Assembly (NCBI RefSeq): GCF_009759665.1
Contig: NZ_WQNE01000013.1
Coordinates: 62,001-126,000 of the forward strand
From: Bradyrhizobium cajani
GTDB lineage: Bacteria > Pseudomonadota > Alphaproteobacteria > Rhizobiales > Xanthobacteraceae
Direction: 5' to 3'
DNA length: 64,000 nucleotides
The notes under the pieces were generated by a model. That model worked only from the letters and a program-made list of their open reading frames with translations, did not search any database and was not told the DNA's origin. Both the position numbers and the translations under genes were made by a program. Each line of letters opens with the position of its first letter. Position 1 is the first letter of the stretch. Positions 27,994-35,283 of the stretch are shown piece after piece.

Positions 27994-28049
27994 CGGGCAA
28001 CGCACGCGCGCCCGGGCAACGCATGCGTGCCGGGCAACGCATGCGTGCC
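27994..28049. repeat. three-copy 18-19 base tandem repeat
   Basis: Three consecutive units begin CGGGCAACGCA: 27994-28012, 28013-28030 and 28031-28049. Each unit contains a self-complementary core (GCACGCGCGC or GCATGCGTGC). It lies in the 134-base gap between the esterase and ridA genes. Three units without spacers do not make a CRISPR array. Confidence 0.85.
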
Positions 28050-28111
28050 CGGGGTGGCACAGCGCGGGGCGCTGGGCTAGACAGGGCCGCCATTCCAGCA
28101 GGAGATCCCCA

Positions 28112-28462
28112 ATGAGCATTCAGCGTTTTGAAACCGGCCCGCGCATGAGCCAGGTCGTCGTGCACGGCAACACCGTCTATCTCGCCGGTGTAGTTGCGAA
28201 CAAGGCCGCCGGCGAAAGCGTGACGAAGCAGACCCAGGACATCCTGGCGACCATCGACGGCCATCTCGCCAAGGCCGGCACCGACAAGTCGAAGCTGCTT
28301 TCGGCCACGATCTACATCACCGACATGAAGACGTTCGGCGAGATGAACGCGGTGTGGGACGCCTGGGTGTCGCCCGGCAACACCCCGGCCCGCGCCACCG
28401 TCGAGGCCAAGCTGGCGGCGCCGCAATACACCGTCGAGATCATGGTGACCGCGGCGAAGTAG
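28112..28462 (+). CDS. RidA family protein
   Basis: A 116-residue YjgF/YER057c/UK114 protein. RidA proper hydrolyses reactive enamine/imine intermediates released by PLP enzymes; several subfamilies differ in activity. Seen here: VVVHGNTVYLAGVVANKAAGESVTKQTQDILATIDGHLAKAG, the strand LLSATIYITDMKTFGEMNAVWDAWV and the catalytic-type Arg in TPARATVEAKLAAPQYTVEIMVTA. The ATG at 28112 follows AGGAGATCCCCA. It is a short stand-alone gene with an inverted repeat (GCGCGCCGAT and ATCGGCGCGC) just after its stop that may terminate it. Confidence 0.92.
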   Translation: MSIQRFETGPRMSQVVVHGNTVYLAGVVANKAAGESVTKQTQDILATIDGHLAKAGTDKSKLLSATIYITDMKTFGEMNAVWDAWVSPGNTPARATVEAKLAAPQYTVEIMVTAAK

Positions 28463-28480
28463 TTTCGCGACGATATTTCA

Positions 28481-28521
28481 CGCGCGCCGATGACCTCCGA
28501 GGTAATCGATCGGCGCGCGTG
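28481..28521. terminator. hairpin after ridA
   Basis: CACGCGCGCCGAT and ATCGGCGCGCGTG form a 13-base perfect stem around a loop of about 15 bases (28481-28521). There is no T-run, so it may act as an mRNA stabiliser or a weak terminator. Confidence 0.5.
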
Positions 28522-28575
28522 AACCTTCGATAGTCGGGTCAGCCGGACAACACGGCGCCATCGAAGGAGAGCACC

Positions 28576-28941
28576 ATGACCGATCCCGTCACCATCGCCC
28601 GCCGTTACATCGATCTCTGGAACGAGCGCACGACAAGCCGCCGGCGCGAACTGCTCAGCCAGAACTGGACGGCGGATGCGAGCTATGTCGATCCCCTGAT
28701 GAAGGGCGACAGCCTGGACGGCATCGACGCGCTGATCGCCGGCGTGCAGCAGCGCTTTCCCGATTTCAAATTCAAGCTGATCGGCGAGCCCAACGGCTAC
28801 GGCGACCATGTGCGCTTCTCGTGGGGGCTTGGTCCTGACGGCGTCGACAGCCCGATCAAGGGGACGGATTTTGCCGTGCTGAAGGACGGACGGATCAGGA
28901 GCGTCACCGGATTTCTGGATCAGGTGCCCGCGGCGGCGTGA
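28576..28941 (+). CDS. SnoaL/NTF2-like polyketide-cyclase-fold protein
   Basis: A 121-residue protein of the SnoaL-like NTF2 superfamily: an N-terminal helix VTIARRYIDLWNERTTSRRRELLSQNWTADASYVDPLMKG, then DGIDALIAGVQQRFPDFKFKLIGEPNGYGDHVRFSWGLGPDG and a C-terminal strand ending VTGFLDQVPA. These are the cone-fold landmarks; enzymatic function cannot be assigned. The start ATG is preceded by AAGGAGAGCACC, an ideal ribosome site. It is a single gene, followed by a long palindromic repeat. Confidence 0.85.
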   Translation: MTDPVTIARRYIDLWNERTTSRRRELLSQNWTADASYVDPLMKGDSLDGIDALIAGVQQRFPDFKFKLIGEPNGYGDHVRFSWGLGPDGVDSPIKGTDFAVLKDGRIRSVTGFLDQVPAAA

Positions 28942-28963
28942 GAGGCGCTCCTCAATCTCCGCT

Positions 28964-29111
28964 GTCGTCCCGGCCTAGTGCGCAATTGCGCACGGGGCGC
29001 CGGGACCCATACCGCGTGATCTCTCGATCGCGAAAGGCGGAAGTACCGAACGACCGATCTTCGCCAAACTGCTCCCTGGGGGTATGGGTCCCTGCTTTTC
29101 GCAGGGACGAC
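28964..29111. repeat. dispersed palindromic repeat, family C (GTCGTCCC...TCGCCAAAC...GGGACGAC)
   Basis: It opens GTCGTCCCGGCC, includes GCCGGGACCCATACC, the interior word CTTCGCCAAACTGCTCCC, GGTATGGGTCCC and closes GCAGGGACGAC. Elements with the same ends and the same interior word are at 54352-54496 and 57697-57817, all in the same orientation. Confidence 0.8.
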
Positions 29112-29145
29112 ACCTGTGGTTGGGCGCGAGCTTTGCGCCCTCACA

Positions 29146-29994
29146 TTAGCCCGCGGCCAACCGGTACGCAGCCTTGGCATTCACCCCGAACGCCTTCTCC
29201 CGCACACCCGCGCCGAGCTTCGCCAGACACGCCTCCAGCGCGCCCTTGATCTCGCCGTAACTCCCCGCAAGCAGGCACACCGGCCAGTCGGAGCCGAAGA
29301 TCAGGCGATCCTCGCCGAAACATTTGGCGGCATGCTCGACAAACGGAAACAGCCGCTCCGCATCCCAATCGTCCCATTTCGCCTCGGTCGCCAGGCCCGA
29401 GACCTTGCACCAGACATTGCCGCATGCCGCGAGCGCGGCGATGCGATCAGACCATTCAGCGCTGCCGCCATCGGCGATCGGCGGCTTGGCTGCGTGATCG
29501 AGCACGAAGCGCGCTTGCGGAAAGGCCTGAGCGGTTGCGATCGCGGCCGGCAGCTCACGGGTGCGGACGAGGAGATCGTAGGTGAGATCGCGAGCGAACA
29601 CGGCGGTGAGGCCGCGCTGAACGTCTTCGCGCAGCAGCCAATCGGGATCGGCCTCGTCATGGACCTGGTGGCGGATGCCGACCAGCTTGTCACCGCCGGG
29701 CCAAGCCCGCAGCCGGTCGAGCGTGTCGCCGAGCGCACCGTCGGTCAGATCGGCCCAGCCGACGACGCCAATCACGGACGGTGTCGCATGCGCGATGCGC
29801 AAGAATTCCTCGGTCTCGACCAGCGCGGAGCGGCACTGCACCACGATGCTGGCGTCGATACCGTTGGCTTTCAGCAATGGCGCGAGATCGGCGGGACCGA
29901 AGGCGCGGCGGATGGGTGTGAGTTCGGGCGCTTCCATCCAGGGATAGTCGGCACGCGCCGGGTCCCAGAAATGCTGATGGCTGTCGATGACCAT
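29146..29994 (-). CDS. amidohydrolase family protein (L-fuconolactonase-like)
   Basis: A 282-residue metal-dependent hydrolase of the COG3618 amidohydrolase_2 group, which includes L-fuconolactonase and related sugar-lactonases. The start MVIDSHQHFWDPARADYPW carries the HxH metal motif; FVLDHAAKPP gives a further His, and IFGSDWPVCLLAG the catalytic Asp. It is cytoplasmic and full length. Its start is three bases after the aldo/keto reductase stop, and it is the last gene of the pentose operon. A reductase that oxidises an aldose to a lactone, followed by this lactonase, is the logic of the L-fucose/D-arabinose oxidative pathway. Confidence 0.87.
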   Translation of the reverse strand: MVIDSHQHFWDPARADYPWMEAPELTPIRRAFGPADLAPLLKANGIDASIVVQCRSALVETEEFLRIAHATPSVIGVVGWADLTDGALGDTLDRLRAWPGGDKLVGIRHQVHDEADPDWLLREDVQRGLTAVFARDLTYDLLVRTRELPAAIATAQAFPQARFVLDHAAKPPIADGGSAEWSDRIAALAACGNVWCKVSGLATEAKWDDWDAERLFPFVEHAAKCFGEDRLIFGSDWPVCLLAGSYGEIKGALEACLAKLGAGVREKAFGVNAKAAYRLAAG

Positions 29995-29997
29995 GCC

Positions 29998-30975
29998 TTA
30001 CGCTCCGCCCGGCAGCGGCGCCCGCGGGTCGACGAGATTCCGCGCGCGCAGCTCCTGCCAGAAGGCCGGCGGCACCGCGCGCTCCGACATCGCCATGTTG
30101 TCGGACACTTCGGCGGCGTCGCGCGCGCCCATCACGGCGACCGTCACCGCCGGATGCGCCATGCAGAACTGGAGCGCGGCGGCCTTCAGCTCCGTGCCAT
30201 GCTTGCGGCAGAGCTCGTCGAGCTCAATCGCACGCGCGATCAGAGACGCGTCGGCATCCTGATAGTTGAACTTCGCCCCGCTGTGCGGATTGGCCAGGAT
30301 GCCGCTGTTGTAGATGCCGCCGAGCAGGATGCCGATGTTCTTTGCCTGGCAGACCGGGAACAGCGCGTCCAGCGCGCCCTGATCGAGCAGCGTGTAGCGC
30401 CCGGCGAGCAGGAAGCAATCAACAGGCACGGCCTCGGCAAAACGCACCAGCATCTCCGACTGGTTCATCCCGGCGCCGATGGCCTTGACCGTGCCCTCGC
30501 TGCGCAGACGCTGGAGCGCGCGGAAGGCGCCGTCGACGGCGTCGTCATGGTGATCATCGGGATCATGCACCAGCAAGACGTCGACGCGGTCGAGCCCGAG
30601 GCGCTCCAGGCTCTCCTCGACCGACCGCATCACGCCGTCATGACTGAAATCGAACACCGGCCGCTCGCGCGGCGTGCCCTTGTAGTGCTCGTCCTCGGCG
30701 GCCGCGCCGTCGGGCGCGCGCAAGAGTCGCCCGACCTTGGTCGAGATGACGTAGGAGTCGCGCGGCTGTTGCCGAAGGAACGCACCGAGCCGCCGCTCGG
30801 CCAGGCCAAAGCCGTAGAGCGGCGCCGTATCGAAGAAGCGGATTCCGAGCGACCAGGCACGTTCGACCGTCGCTTGCGCATCGACATCGCTGACGGGGGT
30901 GAACAATCCGCCTAGCGGGGCGGAACCGAGGCCGATTGAAGTGACGTCGAGGGAGCCGAGCCGCGACCGTTTCAT
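29998..30975 (-). CDS. aldo/keto reductase (D-threo-aldose 1-dehydrogenase / L-fucose dehydrogenase-like)
   Basis: A 325-residue NAD(P)-dependent oxidoreductase. The AKR tetrad is visible: Asp and Tyr in FFDTAPLYGFGLAE, Lys in VISTKVGR and His in LLVHDPDD. The start KRSRLGSLDVTSIGLGSAPLGGLF and the region FAEAVPVDCFLLAGRYTLLDQ resemble D-threo-aldose 1-dehydrogenases (L-fucose, D-arabinose or L-galactose oxidation). I chose the ATG at 30975; the frame upstream overlaps a stem-loop. It lies between the sugar-binding-protein gene and the lactonase-like gene, so it probably oxidises an imported aldose. Confidence 0.87.
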   Translation of the reverse strand: MKRSRLGSLDVTSIGLGSAPLGGLFTPVSDVDAQATVERAWSLGIRFFDTAPLYGFGLAERRLGAFLRQQPRDSYVISTKVGRLLRAPDGAAAEDEHYKGTPRERPVFDFSHDGVMRSVEESLERLGLDRVDVLLVHDPDDHHDDAVDGAFRALQRLRSEGTVKAIGAGMNQSEMLVRFAEAVPVDCFLLAGRYTLLDQGALDALFPVCQAKNIGILLGGIYNSGILANPHSGAKFNYQDADASLIARAIELDELCRKHGTELKAAALQFCMAHPAVTVAVMGARDAAEVSDNMAMSERAVPPAFWQELRARNLVDPRAPLPGGA

Positions 30976-31017
30976 TCCATTGCCTTCCAACACTCTTCCT
31001 TCCGACGTCCGGATCAT

Positions 31018-31050
31018 CCCTCCCGCTTGCAAAATTCGCAAGCGGGAGGG
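31018..31050 (-). promoter_or_regulatory. perfect 13-base stem-loop between binding-protein and reductase genes
   Basis: CCCTCCCGCTTGC and GCAAGCGGGAGGG form a perfect 13-base stem with a 7-base loop, 29 bases after the binding-protein stop and 42 before the reductase start. No T-run follows on the minus strand, so it is more likely an mRNA-processing or 3'-protecting hairpin that raises binding-protein mRNA over the downstream genes. Confidence 0.7.
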
Positions 31051-31079
31051 CACGCAGGAGCGCGGGGCTGGCGGCGCTC

Positions 31080-32012
31080 CTACTTCAGCATCTGCGCGAC
31101 GTTGTCCTTGGTCACGAGATCGAGGCCGGTGTAGACGATCTCCGGCACCTTCTCGCCTTTCTTGATGGCGAGCAGCGTGTCCATCGCCTTCTCGCCCATC
31201 TCGAACGGGCGCTGGCCGACCAGCGCATTGGCATAGCCGTCGCGCAGCAGCTCGAGCTGCATCCTCAGCGTATCGGCGACCACGAGCGTGAACTTGCCGG
31301 AATCGATGTCCTTCTTGTTCCTGGAGGCGAATGCCTTGAAGCCTTCGGGAGCAAACATCGGCCAGCCGCCGATCGGAACGATGGCGGCAAGGTCCGGCGT
31401 TGCCGTGCGCATGTCCGTCATCTGCTGGACCGCCAGCGCGGGATCATCGTTGCAGAAGGTCGGGGATCCCGCGACCTCGGTCCATTTCGAACCCTTCAGC
31501 GCCTCGCGGACGCCGTCGACGCGCTCGGCGAGATTCTTGGCGCCGGGACCGCCCGAGACCATCGCGTATTTGCCGCCATCGGGTCGCATCTTCGCGAGCT
31601 GCTTGCCGAGTGCGACACCGAACTCCTTGTTGTTGGTGCCGATATAGGCGATGCGCTTGGAGCCCGGTGCGTCCGCGTCGAAGGTGATGACGGGGATGCC
31701 CGCCGCCGTCGCAGCCTCGATCGACTTGGTCATCGCCGCCACATCGGCGACCGAGATGGCAAGGCCGTCGACCTTCTGGGTGACGAAGTCCTGGATGATC
31801 TGGGCCTGCGTCGCCGGCTCGTGCTCGACCGGTCCCTTGTAGATGCATTCGATGTTGCCGAGCTCCTTGGCACGCTTCAGGCAGCCGTCACGTGCAAAGT
31901 CGAAGAACGGATTGTTCATCGCCTTGGGCACGATGACGAAGCGGTAGTTCGCGGCAAACGCCGGCGTTGCCATCAGCGCGACGGCGATGCCGGCAAGAAG
32001 AAGTTTCCTCAT
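31080..32012 (-). CDS. sugar ABC transporter substrate-binding protein
   Basis: A 310-residue periplasmic binding protein of the ribose/xylose type (Peripla_BP_4). The signal peptide MRKLLLAGIAVALMATPAFA is cut before ANYRFVIVPKAMNNPFFDFARDGC. Typical segments follow: IIQDFVTQKVDGLAISVAD, GIPVITFDADAPGSKRIAYIGTNN and FEMGEKAMDTLLAIKKGEKVPE. It delivers a monosaccharide to the adjacent permease. The ATG at 32012 follows GGAGGAGACA, a strong ribosome site. It is flanked by two stem-loops (32035-32070 and 31018-31050), consistent with a higher level of this protein than of the other operon products. The operon suggests a pentose ligand. Confidence 0.92.
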   Translation of the reverse strand: MRKLLLAGIAVALMATPAFAANYRFVIVPKAMNNPFFDFARDGCLKRAKELGNIECIYKGPVEHEPATQAQIIQDFVTQKVDGLAISVADVAAMTKSIEAATAAGIPVITFDADAPGSKRIAYIGTNNKEFGVALGKQLAKMRPDGGKYAMVSGGPGAKNLAERVDGVREALKGSKWTEVAGSPTFCNDDPALAVQQMTDMRTATPDLAAIVPIGGWPMFAPEGFKAFASRNKKDIDSGKFTLVVADTLRMQLELLRDGYANALVGQRPFEMGEKAMDTLLAIKKGEKVPEIVYTGLDLVTKDNVAQMLK

Positions 32013-32034
32013 TGTCTCCTCCACTTTCTCTGGC

Positions 32035-32070
32035 GCCCGTCCTGTCAGAAGCTCCGGGAAGCGGACGGGC
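32035..32070 (-). promoter_or_regulatory. stem-loop between permease and binding-protein genes
   Basis: GCCCGTCC (32035-32042) and GGACGGGC (32063-32070) are perfect 8-base arms around a 20-base loop, just upstream of the binding-protein ribosome site. It may protect the 5' end of a processed binding-protein transcript. Confidence 0.55.
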
Positions 32071-32104
32071 GACATTTTCGTTGCCCTCCCGGAACGACGT
32101 CACG

Positions 32105-33190
32105 TCAGGTCATCCGCGAGCGGATGCGATCGACCAGCACGGCCAGGATGATGATCACGCCCACCAGCGTCTGCTGCCAATAGGAGCTGACCTGCGCCAG
32201 CACGAGACCGTTGCGAATCACTTCCAGCAGCACGCAGCCGACGATGGCCCCCAGCGGACCGCCGATGCCGCCGGCGAGGTTGGCTCCGCCGATGACGGCC
32301 GCGGCGATCACGTTGAGCTCGTAGGACGTCGCCATGTTGGCGGGCGCCGAACCGAGCCAGCCGGAGATGATGATGCCCTGGAGGCCCGCGGCAAGCGCGC
32401 AGATCACATAGACCTCGATCTTCACCCGCACCACGGGGATGCCGGTGAGTTCGGCCGCCTTCTCGTTACCGCCGAGCGCGAAGACGTGGCGGCCGAACGA
32501 GGTGTGGTGCAGCACCACTGCCATCGCCAGCGCGAGGATCACCAGATAGATGAACGGCACCGGCAGGCCGAGCACGTCGCCCGAGGTGAGCGCGTAGAAG
32601 TAGTCGGCATCCGGCCCACCGGGAAAACTGCCGCGGCCGTTGGAGACGACATAGCCGAGCCCGCGCACGATCGAGAGCATGCCGAGCGTGGTCACGAAGG
32701 GCGACAGGCCGAGCACTGCGATGCAGAAGCCGTTGACGAGGCCGGCGACCAGCGCGACGCCGAGGCCCGCGAGCATCGAGACCAGCAGGATCAGCCCGGG
32801 CACGTTGGCAATAACGGTCTTGCCGTCGGCCGCCATGTGCACGAACAGGGAGCCTGCAGGCGAGCCGGGCGCCGACAGCTCGGTCATGACCATCGAGGTG
32901 ATCATGGCCGAGAAGCACATCATCGAGCCGACCGAGAGATCGATGCCGCCGGTGATGATGACGAAGGTGACGCCGAGCGTCGCAATGGCGATGAAGGAGA
33001 AGTTCTTCGCCACGTTCTGCATGTTGCCTTCGGTGAAGAAGTACGGGCTGGCGAAATGCATGATCACCAGCAGCACCGCCAGCGCGAGCAGGACGTAGCC
33101 GGTCTGCGTGGCGAAGATGCCGCGCTGCCACCATCTGATCCGGCCGACATTGGTGAAGCTGATCGGGGATTCCATGGGCATGGCCATCAC
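32105..33190 (-). CDS. sugar ABC transporter permease (RbsC/FrcC type)
   Basis: A 361-residue inner-membrane permease of the branched-chain/ribose family (BPD_transp_2). About ten hydrophobic segments are seen from residue 30 to the end; the conserved blocks ITGGIDLSVGSMMCFSAM and NGRGSFPGGPDADYF... GRHVFALGGNEKAAELTGI (the cytoplasmic EAA-like loop contacting the ATPase) are present. It overlaps the ATPase gene by 4 bases (start ATGATG at 33190). It is the single permease gene in the operon and presumably works as a homodimer. Confidence 0.92.
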   Translation of the reverse strand: MMAMPMESPISFTNVGRIRWWQRGIFATQTGYVLLALAVLLVIMHFASPYFFTEGNMQNVAKNFSFIAIATLGVTFVIITGGIDLSVGSMMCFSAMITSMVMTELSAPGSPAGSLFVHMAADGKTVIANVPGLILLVSMLAGLGVALVAGLVNGFCIAVLGLSPFVTTLGMLSIVRGLGYVVSNGRGSFPGGPDADYFYALTSGDVLGLPVPFIYLVILALAMAVVLHHTSFGRHVFALGGNEKAAELTGIPVVRVKIEVYVICALAAGLQGIIISGWLGSAPANMATSYELNVIAAAVIGGANLAGGIGGPLGAIVGCVLLEVIRNGLVLAQVSSYWQQTLVGVIIILAVLVDRIRSRMT

Positions 33191-33948
33191 GCCGCCTCCT
33201 TCGCGCCGGTGATCAGGGCGGTGACTTCCTCAGGCGACGTCTCGTGGATCGACTTGTCGGCGCGCTTCTCGCCGCGGCGCATGACGACCACACGGTCGCA
33301 CACCGCGAAGACGTCGGGCATGCGATGCGAGATCAGCATCACGGCGACGCCCTGCTCCTTCAGCCGGTGGATCAGGCCGAGCACCTGCTCGACCTGGCGG
33401 ACCGAAATCGCGGCCGTGGGCTCGTCCATCATCACCAGCCGCGCATTGGAGAGCCGTGTCCGCGCGATCGCCACCGCCTGGCGCTGGCCGCCCGACATCT
33501 GCTTGACGAGATCGCCGGGGCGCGTCTCCGAGCGCAGTTCGCCGAACAGCTCCAGGGCGCGCGCCGCCATCGCCTTGTGGTCGAGCAGGGCGAGCGGGCC
33601 GAACCTGCGCTTCAGCTCGCGGCCGAGGAAGACATTGGCCGCTGCCGTCAGGTTGTCGGCGAGCGCAAGGTCCTGGTAGACGACCTCGATACCGACGGCG
33701 CGGGCATCGACCGGGCGGCTGAAATGGACCGCATTGCCGGCAAATCGGATCTCACCATGGGAGGGGCGGAAATTGCCGGCGATGATCTTGACCAGCGTCG
33801 ACTTGCCCGCCCCGTTGTCGCCCATCAGGCCGACCACCTCGCCGGGGAAGACCTGCATGTCGACGTCGTGCAGCGCGCGGATGGCGCCGAACTCCTTGCC
33901 GATGCCGGTCAGTTCGAGGACCGGCTCTATCGTTGCTTGACCTGCCAT
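33187..33948 (-). CDS. sugar ABC transporter ATP-binding protein (single NBD, FrcA-like)
   Basis: A 253-residue ATPase with Walker A MGDNGAGKST, Q-loop VVYQDLAL, signature MSGGQRQAV, Walker B LVMMDEPTAAI and switch His LISHRM. Most ribose/xylose importers use a double-NBD protein of about 500 residues (RbsA, XylG); this one has a single NBD, like FrcA of the Sinorhizobium fructose/ribose/mannose importer. That makes the system FrcBCA-like rather than XylFGH-like. The stop overlaps the permease start by 4 bases and the gene starts 12 bases after xylA. Confidence 0.92.
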   Translation of the reverse strand: MAGQATIEPVLELTGIGKEFGAIRALHDVDMQVFPGEVVGLMGDNGAGKSTLVKIIAGNFRPSHGEIRFAGNAVHFSRPVDARAVGIEVVYQDLALADNLTAAANVFLGRELKRRFGPLALLDHKAMAARALELFGELRSETRPGDLVKQMSGGQRQAVAIARTRLSNARLVMMDEPTAAISVRQVEQVLGLIHRLKEQGVAVMLISHRMPDVFAVCDRVVVMRRGEKRADKSIHETSPEEVTALITGAKEAA

Positions 33949-33960
33949 CAGCTGCCTCGC

Positions 33961-35283
33961 TCAGATATAGCGGTTGACCAGGGATTCCAGATATTCCTGC
34001 CGGCCCGAACGTGGCTGCGGGTCGAAGCCGGAGCCGAGCGCACGATCAGCGAGATCGGCGAGCGAACGCTGGCCGCCGAGAATGGCGCGGCCCTCGGGGC
34101 CGGCCCATCCCTCGTAGCGCGTGGCGAGCGGCGTGGTGAGCGCGCCGGCGTCGAGCATGTCGGCGGCGGCGAGGAAAGCGCGCGCGCAGGCATCCATCGA
34201 GCCGACATGGGCATGGATCAGGTCGTCCGGATCGATCGACTGACGGCGGATCTTGGCGTCGAAATTGAGCCCGCCCGTGGTGAAACCGCCGCGGTTCAGG
34301 ATCTCGTGGAACACCAGGGTCAGCTCGGGCACGTTCATCGCGAACTGGTCGGTGTCCCAGCCGAGCAGATCGTCGCCGCGGTTGATGTCGAGCGAGCCGA
34401 AAACGCCCAGCGCCTCGGCCAGCGCGACCTCGTGATGGAATGAGTGGCCGGCGAGGATGGCGTGGTTCTGCTCGATGTTGAGCTTGACGTCCTTCAGAAG
34501 ATCGTAGCGCGCGAGGAAGCCGTAGCAGGTGGCGACGTCGAAGTCATATTGATGCTTGGTCGGCTCCTTCGGCTTCGGCTCGATCAGGATCGGGCCCTTG
34601 AAGCCGATCTTGTGCTTGTGCTCGACGACCAGCGAGACGAAGCGGCCGAGCTGATCGAGCTCACGCTTGAGATCGGTGTTGAGCAGCGTCTCGTAGCCTT
34701 CGCGCCCACCCCACAGCACGTAGTTCTGGCCGCCGAGCCGGTGCGTCACCTCCAGCGCGGCGCGAACCTGACCGGCGGCATAGGTGAAGATATCCGGGTC
34801 CGGATTGGTGGCGGCGCCGGCCATGTAGCGGCGATGCGTGAACAAATTGGCGGTACCCCAGAGCAGGCGTACCTTGCTCGCAGCCATCTTCGCCTCGAAC
34901 AGATCCGCGATCGCGTTGAGGTTGGCGACGGACTCGGCGAGCGAGGCGCCTTCCGGCGCAGCATCGACGTCATGGAAAGCGAAGAACGGCACGTCCAGCA
35001 GGCGGAACAGCTCGAAGGCGACATCGGCCTTGGCCCGCGCCAGCGCCATCGCATCGGTGCCGTGATGCCAGGGCCGCAGGAACGTCTCGCCGCCGAAGGG
35101 ATCGCCGCCCGGCCAGCACAACGAATGCCAGTAGCACACCGCGAAGCGCAGGTGATCTTCCAACCTGCGGCCATGCACGATGCGGTCCTTGTCGTACCAG
35201 CGGAACGCGAGCGCGTTTTCCGCATCCATGCCGGCAAAGGCGACAGGCGTGCTGGCCTCGAAGAATTTGGCTGACGCGTTCAC
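33961..35283 (-). CDS. xylA: xylose isomerase
   Basis: Converts D-xylose to D-xylulose in the cytoplasm. The 440-residue length is that of class II xylose isomerases. Visible motifs: FFAFHDVDAAPEG with the catalytic His, LLWGTANLFTHRRYMAGAATNPD, metal ligands in FKGPILIEPKPKEPTKHQYD and NIEQNHAILAGHSFHHE, LGWDTDQF and GGLNFDAKIRRQSID. The start codon is GTG at 35281-35283, immediately after the TAA of xylulokinase, so translation is coupled. It is the second enzyme gene of the operon. Confidence 0.97.
   Translation of the reverse strand: MNASAKFFEASTPVAFAGMDAENALAFRWYDKDRIVHGRRLEDHLRFAVCYWHSLCWPGGDPFGGETFLRPWHHGTDAMALARAKADVAFELFRLLDVPFFAFHDVDAAPEGASLAESVANLNAIADLFEAKMAASKVRLLWGTANLFTHRRYMAGAATNPDPDIFTYAAGQVRAALEVTHRLGGQNYVLWGGREGYETLLNTDLKRELDQLGRFVSLVVEHKHKIGFKGPILIEPKPKEPTKHQYDFDVATCYGFLARYDLLKDVKLNIEQNHAILAGHSFHHEVALAEALGVFGSLDINRGDDLLGWDTDQFAMNVPELTLVFHEILNRGGFTTGGLNFDAKIRRQSIDPDDLIHAHVGSMDACARAFLAAADMLDAGALTTPLATRYEGWAGPEGRAILGGQRSLADLADRALGSGFDPQPRSGRQEYLESLVNRYI

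Noticed and set aside
27994..28049. CRISPR-like array
   Set aside because: Units of 18-19 bases are directly adjacent with no spacers and no cas gene is present.
31018..31050. Rho-independent terminator ending the sugar operon
   Set aside because: The stem is perfect but no T-run follows on the transcribed strand, and the downstream genes fit the same operon.
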